NCBI RefSeq assembly: GCF_902859915.1
Contig: NZ_CADIKK010000013.1
Location: 62,001 to 126,000 of the forward strand
Length of the DNA: 64,000 bases
Direction of reading: 5' to 3'
Source of the DNA: Paraburkholderia ultramafica
Lineage (GTDB): Bacteria > Pseudomonadota > Gammaproteobacteria > Burkholderiales > Burkholderiaceae
Of the stretch, positions 42,368 through 51,369 are shown one piece after another (the first letter of the stretch is position 1; every line of letters starts with the position of its first letter). The translations under genes were made by a program, and so were the position numbers. The notes under the pieces were generated by a model that was not told the origin of the DNA, searched no databases, and saw only the letters and a list, made by a program, of their open reading frames with translations.

Positions 42368-45300
42368 GTGACGTCTTCCGGATCGGCGCGCCCTGCCCGC
42401 CGCAACACTGCATCGCCCAACGCTCGCGCGGCTGACGCCGCCGCGGCGCCCACCGCTTCCGCCGCAACCGGCGCCGCGTCGACACCGGCCAAACGCGCCG
42501 GCAAACATGCCCAGGCTGCCCAGGCCGCTAAAGCCACCAAGGCCGCGAAGACCTCCACGCCCGTCAAGGCGGACAAAGCGGTGAAGACCGTCAAGGCGGA
42601 CAAGGCCAAGGCTAAGGCGGCGCAAGCCGCAAGCTCCGCCCACGCGCAGAAACCGGTCAAGGCCGCTTCCCCGAAGATCAAGGTCGGCGCCGACGCCGCG
42701 CCGCAGACCGCGCAAGCATCGACGCTGCAAACCGTGTCGACGGACACGCCCGCGCCCGCGCCGAAAAACGCTGGCCGCACGCGGGAGAACAAGGACCATC
42801 CGCTGTTCCAGGACATCCGCTATCTGGGCCGCCTGCTCGGCGACGTGCTGCGCGAACAGGAAGGCGATGCGGTGTTCGACGTCGTCGAAACGATCCGTCA
42901 GACCGCCGTGCGTTTTCGTCGCGAAGACGATAGCGCTGCCGCGCAGACGCTCGACAAGCAACTGCGCTCGCTGAGCCCGGAGCAGACCGTCAGCGTGGTG
43001 CGCGCGTTCAGCTACTTCTCGCATCTGGCGAATATCGCTGAAGACCGCCACCGCAACCGGCGTCACCGGATTCACGCGCTGGCTGGCTCGACCTCGCAGC
43101 CGGGCACCATCGCCCATGCGCTCGAACGGCTCGTCGAAGCCGGCGCGGCCGCGACGCCCGTGTTGCAGCAGTTCTTCAACGACGCGCTGATCATGCCGGT
43201 GCTGACCGCGCACCCGACCGAGGTGCAGCGCAAGAGCATTCTCGACGCGCAGCACGACGTCGCGCGGTTGCTTGCCGAGCGCGACCAGCAATTGACCAAC
43301 CGCGAACGCGCGCACAACGAAGCGATGCTGCGCGCACGTGTCACGTCGCTATGGCAAACGCGGATGCTGCGCGACTCGCGTCTGACCGTCGCCGACGAAA
43401 TCGAAAACGCGCTGTCGTTCTACCGCGCCACCTTCCTCGAAGAAATCCCGGCGCTCTACGCCGACATCGAAGAGGCGCTCAAGGAGCACGGCCTCGAAGC
43501 GCGCCTGCCGCCGTTCTTCCAGATGGGCAGCTGGATCGGCGGCGACCGCGACGGCAATCCGAACGTCACGGCCGAGACGCTGGAAAACGCGATCACGCGT
43601 CAGGCCGCGGTGATCTTCGAACACTACATGGAGCAGGTGCACAAGCTCGGCGCCGAGTTGTCGGTGTCGAACCTGCTGGCCGGCGCCAGCGACGCGCTGA
43701 AAGAACTCGCGGCCGTCTCGCCCGACCAGTCGCCGCATCGCACCGACGAGCCGTACCGGCGCGCGTTGATCGGCATGTACACGCGGCTCGCGGCGAGCGC
43801 GCGCGTGCGTCTGGGCGAAGGCAGCGTGCCGGTGCGCAGCGCGGGCCGCGGCGCGGCGCCGGTGCGCGCAAAGCCGTACGACGACGCCGCCGAATTCGTG
43901 CGCGACCTGCACGTGCTGATCGATTCGCTCGCCGAGCATCACGGCGCGCCGCTCGCGGCCCCGCGCCTGTCGCCGCTCGCGCGGGCCGCCGAAGTGTTCG
44001 GCTTCCATCTGGCGAGCATCGACTTGCGGCAAAGCTCCGACATCCACGAAGCGGTGATCGCGGAACTGCTCAAGCGCGCGGGCGTCGAGCAGGATTACGC
44101 GACGCTCTCCGAAGCGGACAAGCTCGACGTGCTGCTCGCGGAACTGGCGCAGCCGCGCCCGCTGCGTGTGCCGTACGCCGAGTACTCCGATCTCGTGAAG
44201 AGCGAACTCGGCGTGCTCGAAGAGGCGCGCGTCACGCGTGAGAAGTTCGGTGCGCGCGCGGTGCGCAACTACATCATTTCGCACACGGAGACCGTCAGCG
44301 ATCTGGTCGAAGTGATGCTGCTGCAAAAGGAGACCGGCCTGTTGCGTGGCCGTCTGGGCGATGCGAATGATCCGGCCCACGCGGGCCTGATGGTGATCCC
44401 GCTGTTCGAGACGATCCCCGACTTGCGCAACGCGCCGCACATCATGCGCGATCTGATCGCGCTGCCGGGCGTCGACGCGCTGATCGAGCATCAGGGCAAC
44501 GAACAGGAAGTGATGCTCGGCTATTCGGACAGCAACAAGGACGGCGGCTTCCTCACGTCGAACTGGGAGCTGTATCGCGCCGAACTCGCGCTGGTGTCGC
44601 TGTTCAACGAGCGCGGCGTCACGCTGCGTCTGTTCCATGGACGCGGAGGCACCGTTGGCCGGGGCGGCGGCCCGACCTATCAGGCGATTCTGTCGCAGCC
44701 GCCGGGTACCGTCGCCGGCCAGATCCGTTTGACCGAGCAAGGCGAAGTGATCGCGAGCAAGTTCGGCAATCCGGAGATCGGCCGGCGCAATCTGGAAACG
44801 GTGGTGGCCGCGACGCTCGAAGCGTCGCTGCTGCCGCACGGCAATGCGCCCGAGCAACTGCCCGTGTTCGAAGAGACGATGCAGCAGCTGTCCGACGCGG
44901 CGATGGCCTCGTATCGCGCGCTGGTCTATGAAACACCGGGCTTCAAGGAGTACTTCTTCGAGTCGACGCCGATCGCGGAGATCGCCGAGCTGAACATCGG
45001 CAGCCGGCCGGCGTCGCGCAAGCTGCAGGACCCGAAGCAACGCAAGATCGAAGATCTGCGCGCGATTCCGTGGGGCTTCTCGTGGGGCCAATGCCGTTTG
45101 CTGCTGACCGGCTGGTACGGCTTCGGCAGCGCGGTGGCCGCGCATCTGGACAGCGCGCCGAGCGACGCCGAACGCGCGCGCCGTCTTGCGCTGCTGAAGA
45201 AAATGCACAAGACGTGGCCGTTCTTTTCGAACCTGCTGTCGAACATGGACATGGTGCTCGCGAAGACCGACCTCGCGGTCGCGTCGCGCTACGCGGCGCT

Positions 45301-45586
45301 GGTGTCGGACAAGAAGCTGCGCAAGCACGTGTTCGAACGGATCGTCGCGGAATGGGAGCGCACGTCGAAGGTGTTGTCCGAGATCACCGGCAAGAGCGAA
45401 CGGCTCGCGGAGAATCCGCTGCTCGCGCGCTCGATCAAGAACCGCTTCCCGTATCTCGACCCGCTGAACCACCTGCAGGTGGAGTTGCTCAAGCGTCACC
45501 GCACGGGCGACACCAACGCGCGTGTGCGGCGCGGGATTCATTTGAGCATCAACGGGATTGCGGCGGGGCTGCGCAATACCGGCTGA
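42368..45586 (+). CDS. ppc: Phosphoenolpyruvate carboxylase
   Basis: A 1072-residue enzyme making oxaloacetate from PEP and bicarbonate. Catalytic motifs include LTAHPTEVQRKS, GSWIGGDRDGNPNVT, YSDSNKDGGFLTSNW and the signature HGRGGTVGRGGGP; it ends with AAGLRNTG as the family does. From GTG 42368 the first roughly 138 residues are Ala/Lys/Thr/Pro-rich, histone-H1-like and outside the conserved fold, which begins near HPLFQDIRYLGRLLG. No better internal start with RBS was seen, so the extension is kept but could be shorter. It is divergent from the heme genes. Confidence 0.95.
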   Translation: MTSSGSARPARRNTASPNARAADAAAAPTASAATGAASTPAKRAGKHAQAAQAAKATKAAKTSTPVKADKAVKTVKADKAKAKAAQAASSAHAQKPVKAASPKIKVGADAAPQTAQASTLQTVSTDTPAPAPKNAGRTRENKDHPLFQDIRYLGRLLGDVLREQEGDAVFDVVETIRQTAVRFRREDDSAAAQTLDKQLRSLSPEQTVSVVRAFSYFSHLANIAEDRHRNRRHRIHALAGSTSQPGTIAHALERLVEAGAAATPVLQQFFNDALIMPVLTAHPTEVQRKSILDAQHDVARLLAERDQQLTNRERAHNEAMLRARVTSLWQTRMLRDSRLTVADEIENALSFYRATFLEEIPALYADIEEALKEHGLEARLPPFFQMGSWIGGDRDGNPNVTAETLENAITRQAAVIFEHYMEQVHKLGAELSVSNLLAGASDALKELAAVSPDQSPHRTDEPYRRALIGMYTRLAASARVRLGEGSVPVRSAGRGAAPVRAKPYDDAAEFVRDLHVLIDSLAEHHGAPLAAPRLSPLARAAEVFGFHLASIDLRQSSDIHEAVIAELLKRAGVEQDYATLSEADKLDVLLAELAQPRPLRVPYAEYSDLVKSELGVLEEARVTREKFGARAVRNYIISHTETVSDLVEVMLLQKETGLLRGRLGDANDPAHAGLMVIPLFETIPDLRNAPHIMRDLIALPGVDALIEHQGNEQEVMLGYSDSNKDGGFLTSNWELYRAELALVSLFNERGVTLRLFHGRGGTVGRGGGPTYQAILSQPPGTVAGQIRLTEQGEVIASKFGNPEIGRRNLETVVAATLEASLLPHGNAPEQLPVFEETMQQLSDAAMASYRALVYETPGFKEYFFESTPIAEIAELNIGSRPASRKLQDPKQRKIEDLRAIPWGFSWGQCRLLLTGWYGFGSAVAAHLDSAPSDAERARRLALLKKMHKTWPFFSNLLSNMDMVLAKTDLAVASRYAALVSDKKLRKHVFERIVAEWERTSKVLSEITGKSERLAENPLLARSIKNRFPYLDPLNHLQVELLKRHRTGDTNARVRRGIHLSINGIAAGLRNTG

Positions 45587-45651
45587 GGTTCGCGAGCGGC
45601 GACGTAAGCGGCGCTGCGTTGTGCGCCGCGCGGTGTTGAGGCAGTTGGCTG

Positions 45652-45689
45652 CGGCGGGATGTCGGTTTCGACATCCCGCCGTTTTGTTT
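45652..45689 (+). terminator. Strong terminator after ppc
   Basis: A perfect 13-bp stem (45652-45664 with 45669-45681) with a GTTT loop is followed by TTTTGTTT. It lies between convergent ppc and methyltransferase genes. Confidence 0.88.
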
Positions 45690-45710
45690 GCGCCGGCGCT
45701 TAGCGCTTGC

Positions 45711-45731
45711 TGCTTATTGCTTATTGCTTAT
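45711..45731. repeat. Three tandem TGCTTAT heptamers overlapping a stop codon
   Basis: TGCTTAT occurs three times head to tail. The last copy includes the complement of the methyltransferase stop codon (45728-45730). A change in copy number would alter or extend the last codons of that gene. Confidence 0.8.
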
Positions 45732-46480
45732 TGCGCGTCGATCATCAGCGCGTCGAGCTTGAACGAGCCATCTGCCTGCACGTCGAAATATTGACGCACT
45801 TCATCCGGCGCATGGCTCCACAGCGAGCGGATCGCCACCACCCGCGGCTCCGGCGTGCGCATGCGCGCCACCCAGGAACTGAACTCGATGTCGATGCGCC
45901 AGCGTTCGCGAATCGACGCGTTGAAGCCCGCCGCCGCGAACAACGCGACCCATTCGTCGGCGCGGTAATCGCGGATATGCGAGCCGTCGCGCAGCAACTC
46001 GATCGCCTGAATATGCGTGTCGAGCAACGGATGATCGATCCCGGCGATATCGATGAACAGCACCTTGCCGCCCGGCTTCAGCACGCGCCGCGCTTCGGCG
46101 AGCGCGCGCGGCGCATCGTGCCAGTGATGCGCGCTCATCCGGCTGATCACCCAGTCGAACGAATGGTCGGCGAACGGCAGCGTTTCGGCCGCGCCCTGCT
46201 GCGGGCGGATGTTGGCGAGGCCGCGCTCCTTTGCTGCGCCGTCGACGGTCGCCAGCATCTGCGGCGCGATGTCGTAGGCGATCACTTCTTTCGCGTGCGG
46301 CGCGACCGCGAAACTCGCGTGGCCCGCGCCGCAGCCCATGTCGAGCACCGTCGCGTCCGGCGTTGCGGCAATCGACTCCGCCAGCATCCGCAGATCGACG
46401 CCGGTGGCATGGGTCTGACTCGTCAAGTACGCGGCGGCGGTCGAGCCGAAGGCGTCGGCGACCTGATCGTGATGCTTCAT
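45728..46480 (-). CDS. Class I SAM-dependent methyltransferase (UbiE-like)
   Basis: A 250-residue cytosolic methyltransferase. SAM-binding motif I is VLDMGCGAGHASF (about residues 44-56), then motif II with AYDIAPQML and the QGAAETLPFADHSFDWV segment, all of the UbiE/Methyltransf_11 type. Substrate unknown. It is divergent from an XRE-family regulator gene 164 bp away, which probably controls it. Its 3' end carries a tandem heptamer repeat. Confidence 0.88.
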   Translation of the reverse strand: MKHHDQVADAFGSTAAAYLTSQTHATGVDLRMLAESIAATPDATVLDMGCGAGHASFAVAPHAKEVIAYDIAPQMLATVDGAAKERGLANIRPQQGAAETLPFADHSFDWVISRMSAHHWHDAPRALAEARRVLKPGGKVLFIDIAGIDHPLLDTHIQAIELLRDGSHIRDYRADEWVALFAAAGFNASIRERWRIDIEFSSWVARMRTPEPRVVAIRSLWSHAPDEVRQYFDVQADGSFKLDALMIDAQ

Positions 46481-46580
46481 GGGAGGCTCCGGTTATTGAG
46501 TGTGGGTAATGCCGAACAAGCGCCGACCAGGCGCTGGAACGCGTTTCGCTGTTCCAGCCGCTACAATAGGGCCCGTCGTG

Positions 46581-46611
46581 TACCAGTACAAGTTGGGCAA
46601 TTATTCTGGTA
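46581..46611. promoter_or_regulatory. Operator-like inverted repeat between methyltransferase and regulator
   Basis: TACCAG (46581-46586) and CTGGTA (46606-46611) form inverted arms 19 bp apart within an AT-rich stretch (AATTATT) that probably includes the regulator promoter. A binding site for the adjacent XRE regulator is possible; this is an inference from position. Confidence 0.35.
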
Positions 46612-46644
46612 TCTCTATTACCCCCCACGCGCAGCCCGATCAGA

Positions 46645-47457
46645 ATGACCACGCCGTCTTCCGCCGACAACCCGCCGCCGCTCGACGCCACCCCGGCCCG
46701 CGCGCTCGGCGACTTCATCCGCGCTCACCGCGAACGGCTGTCGCCGCAAGCGGTCGGCCTGCCGCCCGGGCCGCGCCGCCGCACGCCCGGCTTGCGGCGC
46801 GAGGAAGTCGCGCAGCTCTGCGGCGTGAGCCCGACCTGGTACACATGGATCGAACAGGGCCGGCCCGTTTCCGCATCCGCCGACGCGCTCGCGCGGATGG
46901 CGGTCGCGCTGCAACTGTCGCGCGCCGAGCGGGCTTATCTGTTCGAGCTGGCCGCGCAGCGCGACCCGGCCGAGCCCGATCCGGCCGCCGCCGACGTACC
47001 CGCTACGCTGCTGGAAACAGTGCAACTCGTGAACGCGCCGGCCTACGTGCTGGACCGGCAGTGGAACGCACTCGCGTGGAACGAACGCGCGGCCGACCTG
47101 TTCGTCGGTTGGCTGGATGGCGCGCACGACCGCAATCTGCTGCGCTACACATTCACCGAAGCGGCCGCGCGCGCGCTGATCGTCGACTGGGAAACGCGTG
47201 CGCGGCGGCTGGCCGCCGAATTCCGCGCCGACTCGATCCGCCACCTGAGCGACGCGCCCACTCGCGCGCTGATCGACTCCCTCACCGCCGCGAGCGATGC
47301 GTTCGCGCGCTTCTGGGCGTCGCAGGACGTCGGCGGCCGCGAAGGCGGCCGGCGCGAGTTCAACCATCCGCGCGACGGCCGCATCGTCTACGATCAAATC
47401 ACCTTCAAGCCCGCGCATCGCGAGGATCTGAAGCTGGTCGTGCTGGTGCGTGAATAG
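46645..47457 (+). CDS. XRE-family transcriptional regulator with MmyB-like ligand domain
   Basis: A 270-residue regulator. The N-terminal helix-turn-helix region runs from LGDFIRAHRERLSPQAVGLP through RRTPGLRREEVAQLCGVSPTWYTWIEQG to about residue 90. The C-terminal domain, from ETVQLVNAPAYVLDRQWNALAWN to the FNHPRDGRIVYDQITFKP segment, is the MmyB-like/PAS-type ligand domain common in actinobacterial and proteobacterial regulators. It probably represses the divergent methyltransferase gene in response to a small ligand, possibly a fatty acid as in MmyB. Ligand unverified. Confidence 0.87.
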   Translation: MTTPSSADNPPPLDATPARALGDFIRAHRERLSPQAVGLPPGPRRRTPGLRREEVAQLCGVSPTWYTWIEQGRPVSASADALARMAVALQLSRAERAYLFELAAQRDPAEPDPAAADVPATLLETVQLVNAPAYVLDRQWNALAWNERAADLFVGWLDGAHDRNLLRYTFTEAAARALIVDWETRARRLAAEFRADSIRHLSDAPTRALIDSLTAASDAFARFWASQDVGGREGGRREFNHPRDGRIVYDQITFKPAHREDLKLVVLVRE

Positions 47458-47509
47458 CCGGCTGGCAGGCGGGGTTTCGCGTTGACAGCCCCGGATGGCC
47501 CGCGGCGTC

Positions 47510-47536
47510 TTGAAGCCCCCCGGCCAGTGTTAAAAT
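47510..47536 (+). promoter_or_regulatory. Candidate argH promoter
   Basis: TTGAAG (47510-47515) and TAAAAT (47531-47536) resemble sigma-70 hexamers with a short 15-bp spacer, about 105 bp before argH. The short spacing makes this tentative. Confidence 0.35.
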
Positions 47537-47642
47537 CTCTGTCTTGCTTCGCTTCGGCGGCACCTTTGCACGGTACGTGACGTGCATGCGCGCCGTCAGC
47601 CTCTTCACCGCTCGCTCAACTGCCGCTTAACTGCCCAACACC

Positions 47643-49049
47643 ATGACGTCCCAACTGCACAAAAAAGGCGAAGCCTGGTCGGCTCGCTTCTCGGAGCCGA
47701 TGTCGGAGCTTGTCAAACGCTACACGTCGTCGGTTTTCTTCGACAAGCGTCTGGCGCTCGTCGATATCGAAGGGTCGCTCGCGCACGCTTCGATGCTGGC
47801 CGCGCAGAAGATCATCGCCGCCGACGACCTCGCCGCGATCCAACGCGGCATGGCGCAGATCAAGGGTGAAATCGAGCGCGGCGAGTTCGAGTGGCAACTC
47901 GATCTGGAAGACGTGCACCTGAACATCGAAGCGCGCCTGACCGCGCTGATCGGCGACGCCGGCAAGCGCCTGCATACCGGCCGCTCGCGCAACGACCAGG
48001 TCGCGACCGACATCCGTCTGTGGCTGCGCGGCGAGATTGACCGGATCGGCGACTTGCTGACGGAACTGCGCACCGCGCTGCTCGACATGGCGGAGAAGAA
48101 CGCGTCGACCATCATGCCCGGCTTCACGCACCTGCAAGTCGCGCAGCCGGTCACGTTCGGCCATCACCTGCTCGCCTACGTCGAAATGTTTTCGCGCGAC
48201 GCCGAGCGCATGATCGATTGCCGCAAGCGCGTGAACCGTCTGCCGCTGGGCGCGGCCGCGCTCGCCGGCACCAGCTATCCGATCGACCGTCATGCTGTGG
48301 CGAAGACCCTGGGCTTCGACGGCATCTGCGCGAACTCGCTGGATGCGGTGTCCGACCGTGACTTCGCAATTGAATTCACGGCTGCGTCGGCGCTCGTGAT
48401 GACGCACGTGTCGCGCTTCTCCGAAGAGCTCGTGCTGTGGATGAGCCCGCGCGTCGGCTTCATCGATCTGGCCGACCGCTTCTGCACCGGTTCGTCGATC
48501 ATGCCGCAGAAGAAGAACCCGGACGTGCCCGAACTCGCACGCGGCAAGACCGGCCGCGTGAACGGCCATCTGATCGCGCTGCTGACCTTGATGAAGGGCC
48601 AGCCGCTCGCGTACAACAAGGACAATCAGGAAGACAAGGAACCGCTGTTCGACACAGTCGACACAGTCGCCGATACGCTGCGCATCTTCGCTGAAATGGT
48701 CGCCGGTATTTCGGTGAAGCCGCAAGCGATGCGCGACGCCGCGTTGCAAGGCTTCTCGACGGCCACCGATCTGGCCGACTACCTGGTCAAGCGCGGCCTG
48801 CCGTTCCGCGACGCGCACGAAGCGGTCGCCCTGGCCGTGCGCATTTGCGCGGATCGCGGCTGCGATCTGGCGGACCTGACGCTGGAAGAAATGCGCGCCG
48901 AGCTGCCGAACGTCGCGCATCTGATCGGCGACGACGTGTTCTCGTATCTGACGCTCGAAGGCTCGGTCGCGAGCCGCAATCATCCGGGCGGCACGGCGCC
49001 GGAGCAGGTGCTCGCAGCGGTGCAGGCGGCACGGGCGGCGTTGAAGTAA
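47643..49049 (+). CDS. argH: Argininosuccinate lyase
   Basis: A 468-residue enzyme that splits argininosuccinate into arginine and fumarate, the last step of arginine synthesis. Motifs are TGRSRNDQVATD, the FTHLQVAQPVTFGHH region with the catalytic His, and the fumarase/aspartase signature GSSIMPQKKNPDVPE near residue 284. Length is normal. It is transcribed alone, with a terminator about 60 bp downstream. Confidence 0.96.
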   Translation: MTSQLHKKGEAWSARFSEPMSELVKRYTSSVFFDKRLALVDIEGSLAHASMLAAQKIIAADDLAAIQRGMAQIKGEIERGEFEWQLDLEDVHLNIEARLTALIGDAGKRLHTGRSRNDQVATDIRLWLRGEIDRIGDLLTELRTALLDMAEKNASTIMPGFTHLQVAQPVTFGHHLLAYVEMFSRDAERMIDCRKRVNRLPLGAAALAGTSYPIDRHAVAKTLGFDGICANSLDAVSDRDFAIEFTAASALVMTHVSRFSEELVLWMSPRVGFIDLADRFCTGSSIMPQKKNPDVPELARGKTGRVNGHLIALLTLMKGQPLAYNKDNQEDKEPLFDTVDTVADTLRIFAEMVAGISVKPQAMRDAALQGFSTATDLADYLVKRGLPFRDAHEAVALAVRICADRGCDLADLTLEEMRAELPNVAHLIGDDVFSYLTLEGSVASRNHPGGTAPEQVLAAVQAARAALK

Positions 49050-49106
49050 CAGACGGACGATGCGGCAAGCGGTGAGCCTCGCTCATCACTTGAATTGCAA
49101 ATACGA

Positions 49107-49140
49107 GAAAGGCGAACTCATCAACGGGTTCGTCTTTTTT
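49107..49140 (+). terminator. Rho-independent terminator of argH
   Basis: A 10-bp stem (49108-49117 with 49128-49137, one G-T pair) is followed by a run of six T. Confidence 0.82.
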
Positions 49141-49391
49141 ATTGCCCGGCCGTACAGCGTGCGAACGCGCTACGCAAAAAAGAAAGCCAGCACGAAGCAG
49201 GCTTAACAAAAGACTTCCACCGATGCCGCTCGAAAGAGGCGATCGAAGTGTAGGCGTGTTTTGGCCACCCACCAATCGCCTCATATTTCCGGCTACTACA
49301 TGCGAGTGCATCGACATATCGCGGACCCAATTGCATCCCGGCGGATTTTGGCTACCATCAAGTTAGGTCCTCTCCGTGCTTCTTCCCAACC
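49141..49391. other. Spacer after argH
   Basis: A 251-bp stretch before the TonB-domain lipoprotein gene. Short frames on both strands have no features. No clear promoter or RBS for the next gene could be picked out. Confidence 0.4.
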
Positions 49392-49934
49392 ATGCTCACT
49401 CACACGCGTCACCTTCGCCGGCTGACCGGATGCTTCGTTGCCGGCCTTCGCGCTTCGTCGCTGCGCACGCATGGCGCGTTGTTCACCGCGGCGCTGGCCG
49501 TCGCTGTGGCCGGCTGCACGATCACGCTGCCATCATCACACGAGCCTGTCGTCAGTACGCCGGTGGCCGCCATCAATAGCGCGACGCTCGACCAGTATCG
49601 CGATGCGGTCGCGAAGCACATCACCGAACGCAATCCCTCTTACGTGCTGCGCGGTACGCCGCAGGCGATGCTGCGCTCGCTGGTGGTGGTGTCGTTCACG
49701 GTCGATCGCAATGGGCACGTCGTGCAGTCGTCGGTCTATCGCACCAATGGCGACGACGAAGCCGAAAGCACCGCGCTCGCTTCCCTGCGGCGTGCGTCGC
49801 CATTGCCGCTGCCGCCCGGCAAGTTGCTCAATGGCCGTGGCCAGCTCGAACTGTTCGAAGACTGGCTGTTCAACGACGACGGCAAATTCCAGTTGCGCGA
49901 ACTCGCGTCGCCGCAAGCGCAAACCATCGATTGA
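49392..49934 (+). CDS. Lipoprotein with TonB C-terminal-like domain
   Basis: A 180-residue protein with a hydrophobic segment ALFTAALAVAVAGC whose last residue, C42, is a plausible lipidation site. The first 28 residues before it are longer than usual, so translation may start later. The C-terminal 100 residues resemble a TonB/TolA C-terminal fold (LVVVSFTVDRNGHVVQSSVY, LASLRRASPLPLPPGKLL). The typical TonB Pro-rich spacer and membrane anchor are missing, and no exbB/exbD genes are near, so it is probably an envelope protein of unknown role rather than an energy transducer. Confidence 0.7.
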   Translation: MLTHTRHLRRLTGCFVAGLRASSLRTHGALFTAALAVAVAGCTITLPSSHEPVVSTPVAAINSATLDQYRDAVAKHITERNPSYVLRGTPQAMLRSLVVVSFTVDRNGHVVQSSVYRTNGDDEAESTALASLRRASPLPLPPGKLLNGRGQLELFEDWLFNDDGKFQLRELASPQAQTID

Positions 49935-50033
49935 ACGCGGCTCGCGCCGCATAGCGATCTCACCGCGACCTCACGACGGTCGCGCCGCGAACTCGTGCTG
50001 GACTCGCCGCACGCGGCAAAGCTTGCGCCGCCA

Positions 50034-50063
50034 TTGCTGCAGCACGGCCGCGCTCGCTATAAT
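50034..50063 (+). promoter_or_regulatory. Sigma-70-like promoter of the MHS transporter remnant
   Basis: TTGCTG (50034-50039) and a perfect TATAAT (50058-50063) are separated by 18 bp, about 205 bp ahead of the transporter start. It is the best-looking promoter in this stretch. Confidence 0.5.
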
Positions 50064-50268
50064 TTTCCGATTCCCTGCGCCGGAGCCTTCCGGCATGGCT
50101 CACGCCGCCCGCCCATCCGCCGGCGCGGTGCGAAGCCGATTGCAGCGTCGCCGCGCCATCCGCGAGCGGCGCCGAGCGTACCAACCTGAACAAAGATGCC
50201 GTCCCGGCGCGCGCCGCCGACCTTCGACGCACGACGCCCGGCGGTCCCACGACACATGGAGACCCTGC

Positions 50269-50813
50269 ATGTCCACTTCGCCGATTTCCGCGGCTCAGCC
50301 CAATGCAAGCGGGCAGACCAGTAGCGCGCGGATCATCTTCGCGAGCTTCATCGGCACCGCGATCGAGTTCTACGATTTCTACGTCTATGCAACCGCCGCG
50401 GCGCTCGTCATCGGACCGGTGTTTTTCCCGCATAGCTCGGCCACGGCGCAGGCCTTGTCGGCCTTCGTCACGTTCGGCATCGCTTTCATCGCGCGGCCAA
50501 TCGGCTCGTTCCTGTTCGGCCACTTCGGCGACCGGATCGGCCGCAAATCGACGCTGGTCGCGTGGGCGTGACCTTCGCGCCGATGGGCGCGCTGCTGCCT
50601 GAGCTGTTTCCGACCAACGTGCGCTATACCGGCGCGGGTGTGTCGTACAACCTCGGCGGGATTCTCGGCGCATCGGTCGCGCCGTATATCGCCCAGGTGC
50701 TCGCCGCGCATGGCGGACTGCCGTGGGTCGGCGCGTATGTGTCGGTCGCCGCGGCCGTCAGCCTGGTCGGCGTGCTCTGCATGCGCGAAACACGAGACGC
50801 GCGCCTGATGTAA
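50269..50813 (+). pseudogene. MHS-family MFS transporter with large internal deletion and frameshift
   Basis: The N-terminal part (from ATG 50269, with GGAGA upstream) reads ARIIFASFIGTAIEFYDFYV and on to FGDRIGRKSTLVAWA, then TGA at 50569-50571. In a different frame the C-terminal part begins GVTFAPMGALLPELFP and runs NVRYTGAGVSYNLGG to a stop at 50813. Together they give about 180 residues of a protein normally near 430, so roughly 250 residues from the middle are missing. Both ends match the metabolite:H+ symporter (ProP/ShiA/KgtP-like) subfamily. The gene cannot make a working transporter. Confidence 0.85.
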
Positions 50814-51049
50814 TGCTGCACGCAGTATTAACGCATTGATCGTCGGTTGATGCTCCAGACTCGTTGCCGCCCGGCGCATGTTTTGCACGCCGCGGCGGCA
50901 TCGGCTGGACGCCGCTTTACGTCTTCGCTTTACCTCCCGCTTTACGCGTCGCTTACCGAGCATTCCTGAGTAAAGCTCCTCGCCTTGCGCGTCTTTTTGA
51001 CTTGCCTATACTCCCCTTTAATAACCCTGAAGGCAGCAGGGAGGCTTGG
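50814..51049. other. Spacer before small membrane protein
   Basis: A 236-bp stretch with no gene. It holds a possible promoter for the small membrane protein, TTGACT (50998-51003) with TATACT-like sequence close by; the spacing is poor. Confidence 0.35.
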
Positions 51050-51229
51050 ATGAATATACATCTTCACAACTCGGACATCGTGATGATCATTGCGCTGGCG
51101 CTGCTGGGCGCACTGCTGCTCGCATTGCGCTTTCGTCCGGCGACGTGGAAGGGCATTGTCCTCGAAGCGGTGGCCGCGAACGCGGCTGCCATTGCCGCGG
51201 TAGTCGCGTTCGAAATGCTGCTGGCTTGA
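51050..51229 (+). CDS. Small inner-membrane protein, 59 residues
   Basis: ATG 51050 is preceded by GGGAGG at a good distance. The protein has two hydrophobic segments, DIVMIIALALLGALLLAL and VAANAAAIAAVVAFEMLLA, joined by a basic loop (RFRPATWK), consistent with a two-helix membrane hairpin. Nothing in it indicates an enzyme. It is convergent with a small lipoprotein gene. Function unknown. Confidence 0.65.
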   Translation: MNIHLHNSDIVMIIALALLGALLLALRFRPATWKGIVLEAVAANAAAIAAVVAFEMLLA

Positions 51230-51234
51230 GCGGC

Positions 51235-51369
51235 TTAACGGTAGTAGTAACCGCCGTGATGGTAGTAGCCGCCACCGCCGTAGTAGCCTGGCGCCGGAGC
51301 GACGATACAGCCGCCGAGTGCGGTTGCGAGGAGCGTGCCGGTGACGAGGGTCAGGATTAAGCGTTTCAT
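51235..51369 (-). CDS. Gly/Tyr/His-rich small lipoprotein, 44 residues
   Basis: A complete short gene: MKRLILTLVTGTLLATALGG then C21 (lipobox ALGGC), IVAPAPG and a tail of Tyr, Gly and His ending HHGGYYYR. GGAGA is 9 nt before ATG. Similar tiny lipoproteins with aromatic/Gly tails are common in Burkholderiaceae; the His/Tyr tail might bind metal or stick to surfaces, which is speculation. Confidence 0.7.
   Translation of the reverse strand: MKRLILTLVTGTLLATALGGCIVAPAPGYYGGGGYYHHGGYYYR

Noticed and set aside
43349..45541. 730-codon open frame on the minus strand opposite ppc
   Set aside because: Antisense shadow of ppc; composition is Arg/Gln/His-biased without motifs.
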